NCBI RefSeq assembly: GCF_030014955.1
Contig: NZ_JAGRPV010000001.1
Location: 7,837,501-7,901,500 of the forward strand
DNA length: 64,000 nt
Reading direction: 5' to 3'
Origin: Cohnella hashimotonis
Lineage (GTDB): Bacteria > Bacillota > Bacilli > Paenibacillales > Paenibacillaceae
Made by a program: the position numbers and the translations under genes. Positions 47,920 to 58,364 of this stretch are shown piece after piece; positions within the stretch are counted from its first letter, which is position 1, and each line of letters starts with the position of its first letter. Below the pieces are notes generated by a model. That model searched no databases, was not told the origin of the DNA, and worked only from the letters and a program-made list of their open reading frames with translations.

Positions 47920-48675
47920 ATGTGGAAATGGATCGGCTGGGCAGGTCAATTGATTGGAGCGGCGCTGCTCGTCAGCTTCCTGAGCATCTGGACGACCGGA
48001 TATATCGTAACGAGCTACGTGCAGACCGCGCTGGCGGATTACGGCATTGAGCTGGATGAGCAGCCGTTCGCGATGAGCGGCGTGTGGGGCAAGCTGTGGG
48101 GGGCGGATGCGGGGACGAATTCGGCCCAAGGGAAAACGGAGGCGCAATCTGGAGGCGACGGGGACCACCAAGCAGTCGGCACGTCCAAGCCGGAAGATAC
48201 GCCCGACCCCGAAGCGGAAACGGGCCAGAACGAAGCTGACGCATCCAACGCGAGCACGCCTGATACGGATGCTGCGTCGGGGGGTAACGCAGCAACGCCG
48301 GACGGCAACGCGGGCGGCGTGCCTTCGCCGGAGCCGGGACCGGAGCCGAGCGGCTCGGTGACGAACGGGGAGGCGGCGGCTTCACCCGGCGATACGGACG
48401 GGGGTAGCCTGCAAGAAGACGGGGCGGTACCCGTGTGGAACGGGGAAAACGGCTCGTCGGCGGTCTCCGGGCTCACGGATGAGGAGAAGCAGCAGATCTA
48501 CTCCGTCGTCGTCAGCAAGCTGACAAGCGATCAGCTGGCTCAACTGACGGGGCTGATCCGCAACGGACTGACTACCGAGGAAGTGCCTCAGCTGGAGGCG
48601 CTGTTAAAGCCTATTTTGAGCGACAAAGAATATGCCACGATGCTGGAAGCGCTAAAGGTTCCTGAGGCGCAGTAG
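47920..48675 (+). CDS. Unknown membrane-anchored protein
   Basis: A 251-residue protein: one N-terminal membrane helix (WKWIGWAGQLIGAALLVSFL) with a short TTGYIVTSYVQTALADYGI segment, a long disordered acidic/Ala/Gly/Pro-rich linker (about 70-185) and a C-terminal helical part (GLTDEEKQQIYSVVVSKLTS to the end). ATG 47920 behind TTTGGAGG. I know no function. It is upstream of the M23 peptidase and the wal operon and probably faces the cell wall. Confidence 0.7.
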   Translation: MWKWIGWAGQLIGAALLVSFLSIWTTGYIVTSYVQTALADYGIELDEQPFAMSGVWGKLWGADAGTNSAQGKTEAQSGGDGDHQAVGTSKPEDTPDPEAETGQNEADASNASTPDTDAASGGNAATPDGNAGGVPSPEPGPEPSGSVTNGEAAASPGDTDGGSLQEDGAVPVWNGENGSSAVSGLTDEEKQQIYSVVVSKLTSDQLAQLTGLIRNGLTTEEVPQLEALLKPILSDKEYATMLEALKVPEAQ

Positions 48676-48799
48676 TCTTTCAGATGAGAGAATTCTAAGC
48701 CCCGTTTCATTGATAGCCCGAAGGACGCTATGCTACAGTGTTGAAGATGTCGCTTTTTGCGGCGGCAATCTATCTTACATAGCGATCAAGGAGTTATCT

Positions 48800-50362
48800 A
48801 TGAATAACGGCAGCAGAAGCAAGCGAATAGCGGGAGCTTTCAAGGGAGCGGCCGTCTGGATCAGGCGCCGGGCGGGACGCAAGACCGCGATCGCCATATG
48901 CGCGGCGGTCGTCGCGGCAGGCGGAGGCACGGTACTCGTCAAGCAGCATATCGAGGCGCATACATTGTCCTATTCGGAAGTATGGATCGGCGGCGAGCAC
49001 GTCGGGGACGTCGGCGACCGAAGCGTCATCGAGCGCAGCGTCGCCGAAAAGGCGGCCGAGCTGGCCCGGGCGGGTGGCGAGGTTTTGTACAAGCTCGATG
49101 ACGGGCAGGTTACTTACAAGGAGGCCGAAGCCTACGGCAAAAAGCTGGACGACGCGGCAGTCGCGGCTCTGGTCGGGGGCGCGCTTAAGACGCATCCGAC
49201 CGGCGTCAAGCTAATGGTCGACGGTAAGGCAATCGCAGTCGTACGGGACAAAGAGACCGCGGAGCGAGTGCTTGACCGGGTCAAGGCGCACTATGCGCCA
49301 GCCCCCGCAGAAGCAGCCTCGAAGAACGCAAAGAAGCCGGCCGCCAAGGAAGTGCAGTCGCTGTCCTTCAGCGCGCAGGCTTCGGCAACCGGCGATGAGC
49401 TGCCTGCAGCAGGCAGCGGACTAGCTGCCCCGTCGGGCAAGGGGGCAGCACAAGCGCCTGCTGCGGATGACAGCGCGGCGTTCGAGGAGACGGTAGCGGT
49501 CACGGAGCCGACCGAGGTCGATGCCAATAAGATTGAGGATGACGAAGCGCTCGTCAAACGGCTGATCGCGGGACATACCGTGCAGCGCGTCTATACGGTA
49601 AAAGCCGGCGATTGTATCGGCTGCATCGCGGACGAGCAGCGGGTGTCCGAGGATCTCATTTATCAGAACAATCCTTGGATCGATGAAGATAAGATCAAGA
49701 TCGGCGATCGGCTGAACCTGACCGTACAGGAGCCTCTGCTAAACGTCCGGTCCGAGGAGACGGTGACGCAAACGGAGACGATCGAAGCGCAGCTCGAGAT
49801 TCGCAAGACGGATGAACTCAAAGCGGGCATATCGAAGATCGTCAGGCCGGGCTCGGACGGCAAGCGCATCGTTACCTACAAGCTGCTAAGGCGCAACGGG
49901 CTCGTCATTGAAGAAGAGCAGGTATCGACCGAAGTCGTGACGCCGGCACTCTCCACCGTCATGCTAAAGGGGACGAAGGTGACGCCGAGCGAAGGCTCGG
50001 GCAAGTTCGCCTGGCCTGTATCCGGGCACAAGATTACCAGCTACTACGGCAAGCGATGGGGCAGACTGCACAAGGGTCTCGATCTGGTTGGCAGCAGCAG
50101 CGTCAAGACCGCCGACAACGGCGTCGTCGAGCTCGCGGACGACAGCATGAGCGGTTACGGCAACGCCATCATCATTAATCATAACAACGGGTACAAAACC
50201 CTATACGGTCATCTGAGCAAGATTAACGTCAAAGTCGGCCAGGTCGTGGAGCAAGGCGAAGCCATCGGCGTGATGGGCAACACGGGCCATTCCTTCGGGA
50301 CGCATCTGCACTTCGAAATCTACTTGAACGGCAAGCTTAAGAACCCGGCAGATTATTTGTAA
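48800..50362 (+). CDS. Secreted or anchored M23 peptidase with LysM and G5 domains
   Basis: A 520-residue wall hydrolase. It has an N-terminal membrane segment (about 29-48), a linker with an Ala/Lys-rich part, a LysM domain ([20 protein letters not shown]), a G5 domain ([20 protein letters not shown] to VMLKGTKV) and a C-terminal M23 peptidase with [20 protein letters not shown] and the catalytic THLHFE. Such enzymes cut peptidoglycan cross-links. ATG 48800 behind AAGGAG. Placement right before walRK fits a WalR-linked autolysin, though no WalR box was identified. Confidence 0.92.
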   Translation: MNNGSRSKRIAGAFKGAAVWIRRRAGRKTAIAICAAVVAAGGGTVLVKQHIEAHTLSYSEVWIGGEHVGDVGDRSVIERSVAEKAAELARAGGEVLYKLDDGQVTYKEAEAYGKKLDDAAVAALVGGALKTHPTGVKLMVDGKAIAVVRDKETAERVLDRVKAHYAPAPAEAASKNAKKPAAKEVQSLSFSAQASATGDELPAAGSGLAAPSGKGAAQAPAADDSAAFEETVAVTEPTEVDANKIEDDEALVKRLIAGHTVQRVYTVKAGDCIGCIADEQRVSEDLIYQNNPWIDEDKIKIGDRLNLTVQEPLLNVRSEETVTQTETIEAQLEIRKTDELKAGISKIVRPGSDGKRIVTYKLLRRNGLVIEEEQVSTEVVTPALSTVMLKGTKVTPSEGSGKFAWPVSGHKITSYYGKRWGRLHKGLDLVGSSSVKTADNGVVELADDSMSGYGNAIIINHNNGYKTLYGHLSKINVKVGQVVEQGEAIGVMGNTGHSFGTHLHFEIYLNGKLKNPADYL

Positions 50363-50377
50363 ACATTTACCCCTGCA

Positions 50378-50410
50378 AACGCCCTTCGAAACGCGCTTTC
50401 GGAGGGCGTT
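50378..50410 (+). terminator. Terminator past the M23 peptidase gene
   Basis: AACGCCCTTCGAAA (50378-50391) and TTTCGGAGGGCGTT (50397-50410) pair with one mismatch. The tail (CTCTGTT) is only weakly T-rich. Confidence 0.65.
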
Positions 50411-50415
50411 CTCTG

Positions 50416-50444
50416 TTGGGCAGAAACCTGGGGTATGTTAAAAT
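50416..50444 (+). promoter_or_regulatory. walRK promoter
   Basis: TTGGGC (50416-50421), 17 bases, TAAAAT (50439-50444), about 68 bases upstream of walR. Confidence 0.55.
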
Positions 50445-50511
50445 AAGGCTAATCATAGCCGCCGGACGATTGAGATCCGAGGAAGCGGGACAGGGATACG
50501 GAGGCCAGCGC

Positions 50512-51252
50512 ATGCCGGGCAAAATTCTGGTCGTGGACGACGAGCGGCCGATCGCCGATATATTGAAGTTTAACCTGGAGAAAGAGGGCTACGAGGTCAT
50601 CTGCGCCTTTGACGGCGGAGAGGCCGTGCAGCTCGCTTTCGAGCACGACCCGGACTTGATCCTCCTCGACCTGATGCTGCCCGTCAAGGACGGGATGGAC
50701 GTCTGCCGCGAGGTTCGCAGCCGGCTGTCGACGCCGATCATTATGCTGACGGCCAAGGATACCGAGCTGGACAAGGTGCTGGGCCTCGAGCTCGGCGCGG
50801 ACGACTACGTCACCAAGCCGTTCGGCACGCGGGAACTGCTTGCGCGCGTCAAGGCGCATCTGCGTCGCCAGCGCAAGCTGGACGAGCCCCGCGGGGGCAC
50901 CGAGCAGGAGGCGGAGCCGGAGCGGCAGGGGCTCAAGCTGTTCAATCTTTTTATCGATACGGATATGTACGTCGTTTACAAGAACGGCCAGCCGCTGGAC
51001 CTGACGCATCGCGAGTTCGAGCTCGTGCACTATCTGGCGCGCAACAGCGGCAAGGTCATGACGCGGGAGCATCTGCTGCAGGCCGTGTGGGGCTTCGAGT
51101 ACTTCGGCGACGTGCGGACGGTGGACGTGACGATCCGGCGGCTCAGAGAGAAGCTCGAGGACGATCCGAGCAAGCCTGAGCTGATCATGACCCGCAGAGG
51201 CCTCGGCTATCTGATGCGCAGTCCCAAGATGGCGGGCGGGTACGGGGGATGA
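50512..51252 (+). CDS. walR: Response regulator WalR
   Basis: A 246-residue OmpR-type regulator. The receiver ([17 protein letters not shown]) has phospho-acceptor Asp53 and the K-PFG switch Lys ([10 protein letters not shown]), and the winged-helix output ends [11 protein letters not shown]. WalR controls autolysins and is essential in most Bacillota. ATG 50512 behind GGAGG. Overlaps walK by four bases. Confidence 0.97.
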   Translation: MPGKILVVDDERPIADILKFNLEKEGYEVICAFDGGEAVQLAFEHDPDLILLDLMLPVKDGMDVCREVRSRLSTPIIMLTAKDTELDKVLGLELGADDYVTKPFGTRELLARVKAHLRRQRKLDEPRGGTEQEAEPERQGLKLFNLFIDTDMYVVYKNGQPLDLTHREFELVHYLARNSGKVMTREHLLQAVWGFEYFGDVRTVDVTIRRLREKLEDDPSKPELIMTRRGLGYLMRSPKMAGGYGG

Positions 51253-53081
51253 AGCTGTTCGCGCCGCTGCGCACGATTCAAGCGAAGCTGATCATGATGG
51301 TGCTCTTGCTCATCCTTATCGCGGTGCAGCTGATCGGCGTTTACTTCATCAGCACGATGAAGAAATCGCTCATCGACAGCTTCACATCGGATATCAACAG
51401 GCAGGCGCAGCTGCTCGCCGTGATGCTGGGCTCGGGCGAATTCGCCAAGCAGGACGGCGAGGGCAATCGCTCCGATGAAGCCATCGAGTCGCTCAATCAG
51501 CTGGTGGGCAGTCTCTTCAGCCAGAACGGCACGGAGACCCAGGTGCTTGACGCGAGCGGACGCGTGCTCTCGACCTCGCTAGAATCGCACCAGAGCTATA
51601 TTGGACGCAAAAACACGTCGCTCCTCGTAAGCCGCTCGCTTCAAGGCATCAGCGACAACACCGGCGAGTTGATCGAAGAGGATCATATCCGCAAAAAGGT
51701 TATCGCCAAGCCGATTCTAAGCGGCGACAGGGTGATCGGCGCCGTTTACGTCGTCGCCTCGATGTCTGAACTGTACAACACAGTGGAACGAATCAACCGT
51801 ATCTTCGTTTCCGGCATGCTGCTGGCGCTCGGATTAACGGCGGTGCTCGGCATTTTGCTGTCGGGCACGATTACTTCCCCGATCAAGGCGCTTACGCTGC
51901 AGGTTACGGCCGTAGCGGAGGGCCGCTTCGACGAGCGGGTGCCGATCCTGGGCAACGACGAGATCGGCCAGCTTAGCGCGGCGTTTAACGAGATGACCGA
52001 GCGGCTCAGCGAAGCGCTGTCCATTAACGAGGAAGAGAACGAGAAGCTCTCGTCCATCCTCTCCAATATGAACGACGGCGTGCTCGCCACGGACGAGATC
52101 GGGCGGGTCATCGTCGCCAATCGCCGCGCCCGGGCGATGCTCGGTCAAGACACGATCGAAGGGATGACGCTATCCGAGTGCCTGGCCATCGACAAGGCCG
52201 CCATCGCCGGCACGCTCGAAGGCAAGGAGTCGACCCGCCTCATCTCCCGCATGCAGGCGGTCAGCGAGGAAGAGCTTGTATTCCGCGCGTCGCTCACGCC
52301 GATCCGCCGCAGAGACAAGGGCGTGGTCGGCGTCATCGCCGTGCTTCACGACGTCACCGAGGCCGAGAAGCTCGACAATTCGCGGCGCGAGTTCGTCGCG
52401 AACGTCTCGCACGAGCTGCGCACGCCGCTCACGACGATCAAGAGCTACACCGAAGCGCTTGACGATGGCGCACTCGCCGAGCCGCCGCTCGCGGAGCGCT
52501 TCGTCGGCGTTATCTTCAGCGAGACGGAGCGCATGATCCGGCTCGTCAACGACCTGCTCCACCTGTCGCGCTTCGACTCCAAGCAGGCGCAGCTCCGGCG
52601 CCAGATGACCGACGTCGGCGAGATGATGGAGGATGTCGTCGACCGCTTTTCGCTGCAGCTGCGGCAGAAGGCGATTACGGTCAAGGTGGAGGTAGACCCA
52701 AACCTGGCCAAGGTATGGATCGATCGGGACGGCATCGATCAGGTACTCGACAACATCGTGTCCAATGCGATCAAGTATACGCTCGACGGGGGTTCTGTGC
52801 GCCTGACCGCGGGGCCCACTGAATCGGGACAGCTCTCGGTATCCGTACGCGACACGGGCATCGGAATCCCGAAGAAGGATCTGGCGCATATTTTCGACCG
52901 CTTCTACCGCGTGGACAAGGCGCGCTCGCGCAATATGGGCGGTACCGGGCTCGGCCTGTCGATTGCCCGGGAAATCGTCCGCGCCAACGGCGGCATCATT
53001 CTCCTCGATTCCGAGCCGGGAGTCGGCACGACCGTGACGGTCACGCTTCCGATGGTTCAGGAAGGGAGTGAGTACGCGTGA
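51249..53081 (+). CDS. walK: Sensor histidine kinase WalK
   Basis: A 610-residue kinase: membrane segment 1 ([20 protein letters not shown]), an extracytoplasmic PAS-like domain, membrane segment 2 ([20 protein letters not shown]), HAMP, a cytoplasmic PAS, HisKA with the phosphorylated His in [13 protein letters not shown] (about residue 388) and HATPase_c ([32 protein letters not shown]). Overlaps walR and yycH. Confidence 0.97.
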   Translation: MKLFAPLRTIQAKLIMMVLLLILIAVQLIGVYFISTMKKSLIDSFTSDINRQAQLLAVMLGSGEFAKQDGEGNRSDEAIESLNQLVGSLFSQNGTETQVLDASGRVLSTSLESHQSYIGRKNTSLLVSRSLQGISDNTGELIEEDHIRKKVIAKPILSGDRVIGAVYVVASMSELYNTVERINRIFVSGMLLALGLTAVLGILLSGTITSPIKALTLQVTAVAEGRFDERVPILGNDEIGQLSAAFNEMTERLSEALSINEEENEKLSSILSNMNDGVLATDEIGRVIVANRRARAMLGQDTIEGMTLSECLAIDKAAIAGTLEGKESTRLISRMQAVSEEELVFRASLTPIRRRDKGVVGVIAVLHDVTEAEKLDNSRREFVANVSHELRTPLTTIKSYTEALDDGALAEPPLAERFVGVIFSETERMIRLVNDLLHLSRFDSKQAQLRRQMTDVGEMMEDVVDRFSLQLRQKAITVKVEVDPNLAKVWIDRDGIDQVLDNIVSNAIKYTLDGGSVRLTAGPTESGQLSVSVRDTGIGIPKKDLAHIFDRFYRVDKARSRNMGGTGLGLSIAREIVRANGGIILLDSEPGVGTTVTVTLPMVQEGSEYA

Positions 53082-54373
53082 TCGATAAAGCCAAATCCGT
53101 CGCGCTCGCGCTGCTCGTCGTTCTCAGTCTCGTGCAGAGCTATTTCCTTGCCTACAGCATGCCGAACCTGGAGACCCAGGTGAAGACCGAGCAGGATTAT
53201 ATCAAGACCGAAGAGCTCGGTCCCGAAGAGAAGGTCGAGAACCTTCTGTTCCCGGAGTCGCTCGTCATTCATATGGGACAGGACAAGCATACCGTTTTTT
53301 ACCCGAACGACACCTTCTACGGGATGGTGCTGGACAAGCTGTCGAGTCGGGAGTTCAAAGGCTTCCAGCGGGCCGAAGCGAGCGCCATCGACTGGGAGCA
53401 GGTGCGCCGGCAGGACGAGGGCATCGAGATCCGCTTCGGGCGCGATATCCCCTTCCCGATGCTGCAGCGCGCGTTCAAAGGCATCGACGGCGAAGCGCTC
53501 CTCTCCGAGGGCGCGATCGACCGGATCTGGATCTTCGCGCGTCCGGACAGCGGGGAGGTGCGCAGCTTCTTTCTGAACGCCGACGGCACAGAGGTGTACG
53601 AGGCCGCCCAAGTCGATCTTACCGCACAGGACGTCGAACAGAGCGTCGGCTTCGGCCAATATTGGAAGCCGTTTAGCTACTGGGCCAACGGCGTCTACGT
53701 GCCGGATCAATCGCTTGCGCTGAGCCGTGTCGAGGTCAGCTTCACCAAGTACACGGCCGATCAAATGCAGCGCAATCTGTTCAACGACCCGACGACGACG
53801 AAAATGATCCAGGACAGCCAGGACGGCGCGCAGATTTACGCCGATACCAAGCGCGGACTCAAGGTCGAGCAGGCCGGCGGCTGGCTGTCCTTCAAGGACC
53901 CCGTCGCGCGGGCGGAGGGGCGGGACGATCCTGCAGAGAACATCACGTCGGCCGTTCAGTTCGTCAACTTGCACGGTGGCTGGAACGGCACGTTCAGCCT
54001 GGCGCAGGCACCGGGCTCCACCGAGGCGGACGATACCGATCCGTCGATCCGGTTTCAGCAATATTACGGCGACGTGCCGCTCCTCTCCGCAGGCGAGTTC
54101 AGGTTCGGCTACATGCAGCTCGCCGTGCAGCAGGGCGTGGTCAGCTCCTATGAACGGTCCCTGCTCGTACTGGGAGACAAGGTCGGAACCGCACAGCCGT
54201 ACAACCTGGTTTCGGGCAACCAGCTGCTGGTCAAGATCCGCCAAGCGGCAGCAGGACAGCAGGTCGAGTCGCTCTTCCCGGCCTACCGCACGACATTGGC
54301 GCAGGATAAGCTGGTGTTGGAGCCGGTATGGGCGATACGCACGACAAGCGGCGAGGTGCGCTTCGCCGGGTGA
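53078..54373 (+). CDS. yycH: WalK accessory protein YycH (WalH)
   Basis: A 431-residue protein with one N-terminal membrane helix (VALALLVVLSLVQSYFLAYS) and a large outer domain of the YycH family. With YycI it restrains WalK in B. subtilis. The GTG start overlaps the walK stop (GTGA), so translation is coupled. Identity rests on position and architecture, with recognisable family start sequence. Confidence 0.9.
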   Translation: MIDKAKSVALALLVVLSLVQSYFLAYSMPNLETQVKTEQDYIKTEELGPEEKVENLLFPESLVIHMGQDKHTVFYPNDTFYGMVLDKLSSREFKGFQRAEASAIDWEQVRRQDEGIEIRFGRDIPFPMLQRAFKGIDGEALLSEGAIDRIWIFARPDSGEVRSFFLNADGTEVYEAAQVDLTAQDVEQSVGFGQYWKPFSYWANGVYVPDQSLALSRVEVSFTKYTADQMQRNLFNDPTTTKMIQDSQDGAQIYADTKRGLKVEQAGGWLSFKDPVARAEGRDDPAENITSAVQFVNLHGGWNGTFSLAQAPGSTEADDTDPSIRFQQYYGDVPLLSAGEFRFGYMQLAVQQGVVSSYERSLLVLGDKVGTAQPYNLVSGNQLLVKIRQAAAGQQVESLFPAYRTTLAQDKLVLEPVWAIRTTSGEVRFAG

Positions 54374-54416
54374 TCCATAATAGCTAAGAAATTTTCAGCG
54401 GAAGGGGGGGGCGAAG

Positions 54417-55187
54417 GTGGACTGGGGAAGAGCGAAGACCGTGCTCATCGTCGCTTTTTTTGCGCTAAACATCGTGCTCGGCTATCAGCTATGGCTCGAG
54501 TGGCGGGAGCGGATCGACTCGACGGTCGACTGGACCTCCCTGTCCGTCGAAGCCAGGCAGATCATGCAGGAGAAGAACATTCGCATCGAGGCCAAGATTC
54601 CGACGGATACGCCGAGCCTGCGGGATATAACGTACAAGCAGCAGGTGCCGTCGGGAACGGCCGTCGACAAGCGAATCGCGATAGAGCCGCCTCGAGAGAC
54701 GCGCATCGTGTTTAATAATAAAGAGCTGCTGCAGGCGCTGGGGGATGTCATCCCCGAGCTTGCGAGATACCAGTTCGATTATTACGGCAGCGCGGGCGAA
54801 GGCGAATATGCGTTCAATCGGAAGGTCGAAGGCTTGCCTCTCTTCGACGCGAAGTTGATCCTCTATTACAGCGAGCAGAAAATTCAGGGCTACAGCCAGG
54901 ATCTGATCGAGACGCTGCCATCCGAGGGCGGGCCGGACCAGAAGGTGCTGCCTGCAACCCAAGCGCTCACGAGCCTGATTCTTAAAAAATATTTGCCGGC
55001 AGGCGCCGCAGTTAAAGAAGTGCAGCTCGGCTACCACGGTCAAGGCATCTTCAACTCCGATACGCAGGTGGCTGCGCCCTCCTGGCGCGTCCTGCTCGAA
55101 GACGGAGGCGTATTCTACGTCAATGCGGCCAGCGGCGAGGTTTCTACGGACAAGGAGACCTCTCTCGAGCCGCTATCGGAACCTTAA
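54417..55187 (+). CDS. yycI: WalK accessory protein YycI (WalI)
   Basis: A 256-residue protein with an N-terminal membrane helix (RAKTVLIVAFFALNIVLGYQLW, typical of YycI) and an outer beta-rich domain (FDYYGSAGEGEYAFNRKVEGLPLFDAKL). GTG start at 54417 behind a GGGGGGGCGAA stretch, 43 bases past yycH. It would form a membrane complex with YycH and WalK. Confidence 0.92.
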   Translation: MDWGRAKTVLIVAFFALNIVLGYQLWLEWRERIDSTVDWTSLSVEARQIMQEKNIRIEAKIPTDTPSLRDITYKQQVPSGTAVDKRIAIEPPRETRIVFNNKELLQALGDVIPELARYQFDYYGSAGEGEYAFNRKVEGLPLFDAKLILYYSEQKIQGYSQDLIETLPSEGGPDQKVLPATQALTSLILKKYLPAGAAVKEVQLGYHGQGIFNSDTQVAAPSWRVLLEDGGVFYVNAASGEVSTDKETSLEPLSEP

Positions 55188-55321
55188 GGTTCGCAGCGTG
55201 CCCGAAGTAATTAACGCTGAAGGGCTCTAATCTGATAGAATAAAATAGAGTGCGCGACTATAAAGATCCTTAGAGAGACATATAGCCTTGCCGGAGAGAA
55301 GAGAGAAGGGAAACATAGCTT

Positions 55322-56128
55322 ATGGGACTTCGCTTCACGGTGCTGTCCAGCGGATCGACGGGCAACGCGACCGTCGTGTCCTCGAGCGCGGCGACAGTAC
55401 TCATCGATGCCGGTCTAAGCGGCAAAAAAATCGAATCGCTTATGCAGGAGCGCGAGGTGTCGGGCAGCGAGCTGGACGCCATCTTCGTGACGCACGAGCA
55501 TTCTGACCATATTAAAGGACTTGGCGCCTTTGCCCGCAAGTACAGCCTCCCCGTCTACGCTAACGAGAAGACGTGGGGCGCTATGAACAAGCACGTCGGC
55601 GAGCTGCCGGACGAACAGCGCAAGGTGCTGCCGACAGGCGGCGTCATGGAGCTGTTCGATCTGCGGATCGAGTCGTATGCCATCTCGCATGACGCTGAGG
55701 AGCCGGTGGGCTATTGCTTCCGGTCCGACGGTACAAAGCTTACGCTGGCGACGGATCTCGGATACGTCAGCGACAAGGTTATGAGTCAATTGCTGGAATC
55801 GGACGTTCTCGTGCTGGAGGCCAACCACGATATCAACATGCTTCGTATGGGGCGCTATCCTTGGAACATTAAGCGCCGTATCCTCGGCGACATGGGCCAT
55901 CTGTCGAACGAAGCGGCCGGCGATACGTTATGCCGGCTCCTATCCGAAGGCCGCACCAAGCGCGTGTACCTCGCTCATTTGAGCCAGGAGCACAATTTGA
56001 TGGATTTAGCGAAGCTGACGGTGAATACTGTATTAGAAGATAACGGCGTTTTCTATCAAAAGCACGAGTTTGCGCTTTGCGATACGTATGCGGACCGGCC
56101 GACGCCTTGGGATCTGGTGAAGGCATAG
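55322..56128 (+). CDS. yycJ: Metallo-beta-lactamase fold protein YycJ (WalJ)
   Basis: A 268-residue MBL-fold hydrolase. FTVLSSGSTGNATVV opens the family; VTHEHSDHIKGL is the metal motif, with NHDINML and HLSQEHN later. It is linked to the wal operon in Bacilli and has been tied to DNA handling and coordination of division. ATG behind a GGGAAACATAGCTT stretch; there is a 130-base gap after yycI. Confidence 0.95.
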   Translation: MGLRFTVLSSGSTGNATVVSSSAATVLIDAGLSGKKIESLMQEREVSGSELDAIFVTHEHSDHIKGLGAFARKYSLPVYANEKTWGAMNKHVGELPDEQRKVLPTGGVMELFDLRIESYAISHDAEEPVGYCFRSDGTKLTLATDLGYVSDKVMSQLLESDVLVLEANHDINMLRMGRYPWNIKRRILGDMGHLSNEAAGDTLCRLLSEGRTKRVYLAHLSQEHNLMDLAKLTVNTVLEDNGVFYQKHEFALCDTYADRPTPWDLVKA

Positions 56129-56132
56129 TTGG

Positions 56133-56330
56133 TCACAACAGATGGCGCTCCAGCTCTTCTTCCATCTCTTCCGACTTTAGCCGCAGTTCCTCTGCAGTCA
56201 CAATGCCTTTATCGACCAGCACTTCGATCAATGTGGTGAGCGCCAGCAGTTGACGATAGCGGTCGTCCTTCAGGTCGGCGAGCTGCGCCGCGAAGTCTAC
56301 GAACGACCAATGGGTAGACGTGGGTTTCAA
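56133..56330 (-). CDS. Unknown 65-residue protein
   Basis: A small acidic helical protein (FAAQLADLKDDRYRQLLALT, KGIVTAEELRLKSEEMEEEL). The start is TTG with AAGGAGG eight bases upstream, which strongly supports translation. It lies tail to tail with yycJ (four bases apart), and divergent from htrA. Similar small genes lie here in Paenibacillaceae as I recall; no function is known. The ending resembles a dimerising or adaptor helix. Confidence 0.7.
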   Translation of the reverse strand: MKPTSTHWSFVDFAAQLADLKDDRYRQLLALTTLIEVLVDKGIVTAEELRLKSEEMEEELERHLL

Positions 56331-56475
56331 GAACTTGTCCTCCTTGCATGACCATTTTGATTTTGTCGTCTGATTGCTTGCTATGGTTCTGTGAATCTAT
56401 TACTATTTTAGTCAAATCGCTCACGATACATTCCATTTTTCTTGGTTTTTAATCGGTCGGCGAGGGAGGCGTCTC

Positions 56476-57786
56476 ATGGGCTTTTTCAAAGACGATTTTT
56501 ACTCTACCAAAGTTAAGCGGAGCAGCCGGGAGCCGTCGGGTTCCTGGAATCGGCCGAGCCGTTGGGGCCGTCAGAACTCCGCTTTGAAAATAGCGCTTGT
56601 CTCTTCGCTGGCCAGCTCCGTGCTGGTTGCATCCCTATTTTATCTGACCGTCGACCGTCCGAAAAGCGGTGCCGCAGCGCCGGCTCTATCGTCCAGCGTC
56701 TCCGCCGGATACGATACGAACGAGGCGATCATCTCCGCTGCCGCCAAGGTCGGTCCCGTCGTCGTGAGCGTCATCAACCAGACGCAGAGCGGCTCCGCCA
56801 AAAACGAGGCTTCGATCGCAGAAGGCACCAGCCTGGGCTCCGGCGTGATCTTCCTGAAGCAAAAAGGGAAGGCTTATATGATCACCAACGCCCACGTTAT
56901 CGCCGATAGCGTAAAGCTACAGGTCGTCCTTTCGAACGGCACTAAGAAGACCGCGACTGTCGTGGGCAAAGATACGATTACCGATCTTGCCGTTCTGGAG
57001 ACGGACGACAAGGGGATCAATCAAGTCGCCGATATTGGCGACTCGGGCAAGCTGCGCAAGGGCGAGACCGTCATTGCGGTGGGCAATCCGCTCGGATTCA
57101 GCGACTCGTTATCTAACGGCATTGTCTCCAATCTGAAGACGACGGTGCCGATCTCGCTCAACCAGGACGGAGTCTACGACTGGGAGGAAGAGGTTATCCA
57201 GATCTCGGCGCCGATCAATCCGGGCAACAGCGGCGGCGCGCTGGTCAACTTGAACGGCCAAGTTGTCGGCATCAACAGCATGAAGGTCGCGGATACCAGC
57301 GTGGAGGGCATCGGATTTTCCATCCCGATCGACGATGCCATGCCGATCGTCGATCAATTGATGGAGCACGGCAAGATAAAGCGACCGTATCTGGGCGTAT
57401 ATTCGATGGATCTGTCCATCTACCTGGACAATAAGGCCGATTCGGAGGACGAAGCGCCGTCCGACGATGGAGACGCCGAAGCCTCGCCGAATTCAAACGG
57501 AGACGACGACGATGTTCCGGCGGGCGATGAACTCGTCATACCGGACGGCGTGACGGACGGCGCCGTCGTCCTCGAAGCCGTGGGCCCGGCTAAGGCAGCG
57601 GGGCTTGCCTTTAACGACATTATCGTATCGCTCGACGGTCACCCGATTAGCAGCACCCTCGATTTGCGCAAATACTTGTATACGAAAACCCAAATCGGGG
57701 ATACGCTAGATATAACTTACTATCGGGACGGGAAGAAGGGCGAGCTCAGCGTGAAGCTTGTCGAAAAGACCGAGAACGACGGCTAA
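56476..57786 (+). CDS. htrA: HtrA-like S1C serine protease with PDZ domain
   Basis: A 436-residue membrane-anchored protease: N-terminal cytoplasmic part, membrane helix (about 38-57), trypsin-like domain with the triad His140 (TNAHVIADS), Asp170 (DTITDLAVLE), Ser252 (NPGNSGGALVN), then a linker with an acidic, Ser-rich insertion (DSEDEAPSDDGDAEASPNSN region) and one PDZ domain (GPAKAAGLAFNDIIVSLDGHPI). It degrades or refolds misfolded exported proteins. Position after yycJ matches yycK/htrC in Bacilli. Confidence 0.95.
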   Translation: MGFFKDDFYSTKVKRSSREPSGSWNRPSRWGRQNSALKIALVSSLASSVLVASLFYLTVDRPKSGAAAPALSSSVSAGYDTNEAIISAAAKVGPVVVSVINQTQSGSAKNEASIAEGTSLGSGVIFLKQKGKAYMITNAHVIADSVKLQVVLSNGTKKTATVVGKDTITDLAVLETDDKGINQVADIGDSGKLRKGETVIAVGNPLGFSDSLSNGIVSNLKTTVPISLNQDGVYDWEEEVIQISAPINPGNSGGALVNLNGQVVGINSMKVADTSVEGIGFSIPIDDAMPIVDQLMEHGKIKRPYLGVYSMDLSIYLDNKADSEDEAPSDDGDAEASPNSNGDDDDVPAGDELVIPDGVTDGAVVLEAVGPAKAAGLAFNDIIVSLDGHPISSTLDLRKYLYTKTQIGDTLDITYYRDGKKGELSVKLVEKTENDG

Positions 57787-57827
57787 CCACATGAGCCGAT
57801 CTCCGGCCAGAGGAAGGATATCTCATC

Positions 57828-57995
57828 ATGTATTGCGTATGTAAAGAACACGTGGAGCTCGCGATCGACACCTTCGTCGACGAATACGAGGACGCGCCCG
57901 ATCTCGTCAATTTGAAGGAGACCAAGTTCTCCGCCTGGGATCCGCCGCAGCACTGCGAATATTGCAAGGAGCCGGTTCACTTTCTTATCGTCTGA
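57828..57995 (+). CDS. CxxH/CxxC protein
   Basis: A 55-residue protein with CVCKEH near the N-terminus and CEYCKEPVHF near the C-terminus, a pattern suited to a zinc knuckle. It starts MYCVCKEHVELAID and ends HFLIV. ATG 57828 behind AGGAAGGA. The family is known as CxxH/CxxC and lies between htrA and rlmH in Paenibacillus; rlmH is not found next in this window, so accessory DNA may have separated them. Confidence 0.88.
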   Translation: MYCVCKEHVELAIDTFVDEYEDAPDLVNLKETKFSAWDPPQHCEYCKEPVHFLIV

Positions 57996-58016
57996 ACAGC
58001 CGAGCTTCGCTGCTTC

Positions 58017-58063
58017 GAGAACGCAAGACGCCCTGTAAAGGGCGTTTCGGCGTTCTCTTTTTT
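58017..58063 (+). terminator. Terminator past the CxxH/CxxC gene
   Basis: GAGAACGC (58017-58024) pairs with GCGTTCTC (58050-58057), with ACGCCC/GGGCGT inside, followed by six T. It closes the htrA-CxxH/CxxC unit. Confidence 0.92.
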
Positions 58064-58129
58064 ATGCGGCAGAGTGGCGCCCATCGCGTGTCTGACTGGC
58101 TTATGAGATGAAATCAACGCTGTGACGCG

Positions 58130-58250
58130 TTTTAACGATATCCCCTTTAGTCAGGAACGGTAGCATATGCGATGCGTTTTAACGATATCCCCTTTAGTCA
58201 GAAACGATAGCATATGCGCCACATTTTAACGATATCCCCTTCGAACAGGA
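58130..58250. repeat. Dispersed 27-bp repeat, three tandem copies
   Basis: Copies at 58130-58156, 58177-58203 and 58224-58250, spaced exactly 47 bases, share TTTTAACGATATCCCC. The first two also share the following TAGCATATGCG. The third ends TTCGAACAGGA. They lie in the gap 57996-58364 between the CxxH/CxxC gene and the IS1595-like gene. Confidence 0.9.
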
Positions 58251-58324
58251 GGAGGTTTGGTTTTTCCGAAGCTTTTATTCCCGATAGAAAAAGGAAAAAA
58301 ACAGTAGCCAAACCACCAACATAC

Positions 58325-58348
58325 TGTTAAAATAAGAACAAATGTTCC
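58325..58348 (+). promoter_or_regulatory. Extended -10 promoter and LexA-like box
   Basis: TGT then TAAAAT (58328-58333) gives an extended -10; the -35 is poor. AGAACAAATGTTCC at 58335-58348 matches the B. subtilis LexA (DinR) consensus CGAACRNRYGTTYC at 13 of 14 positions. A LexA box just after the -10 would block transcription. It is 17 bases upstream of the IS1595-like gene start, so the message leader is very short. Confidence 0.55.
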
Positions 58349-58364
58349 CTTTGGAGTGAGTGCG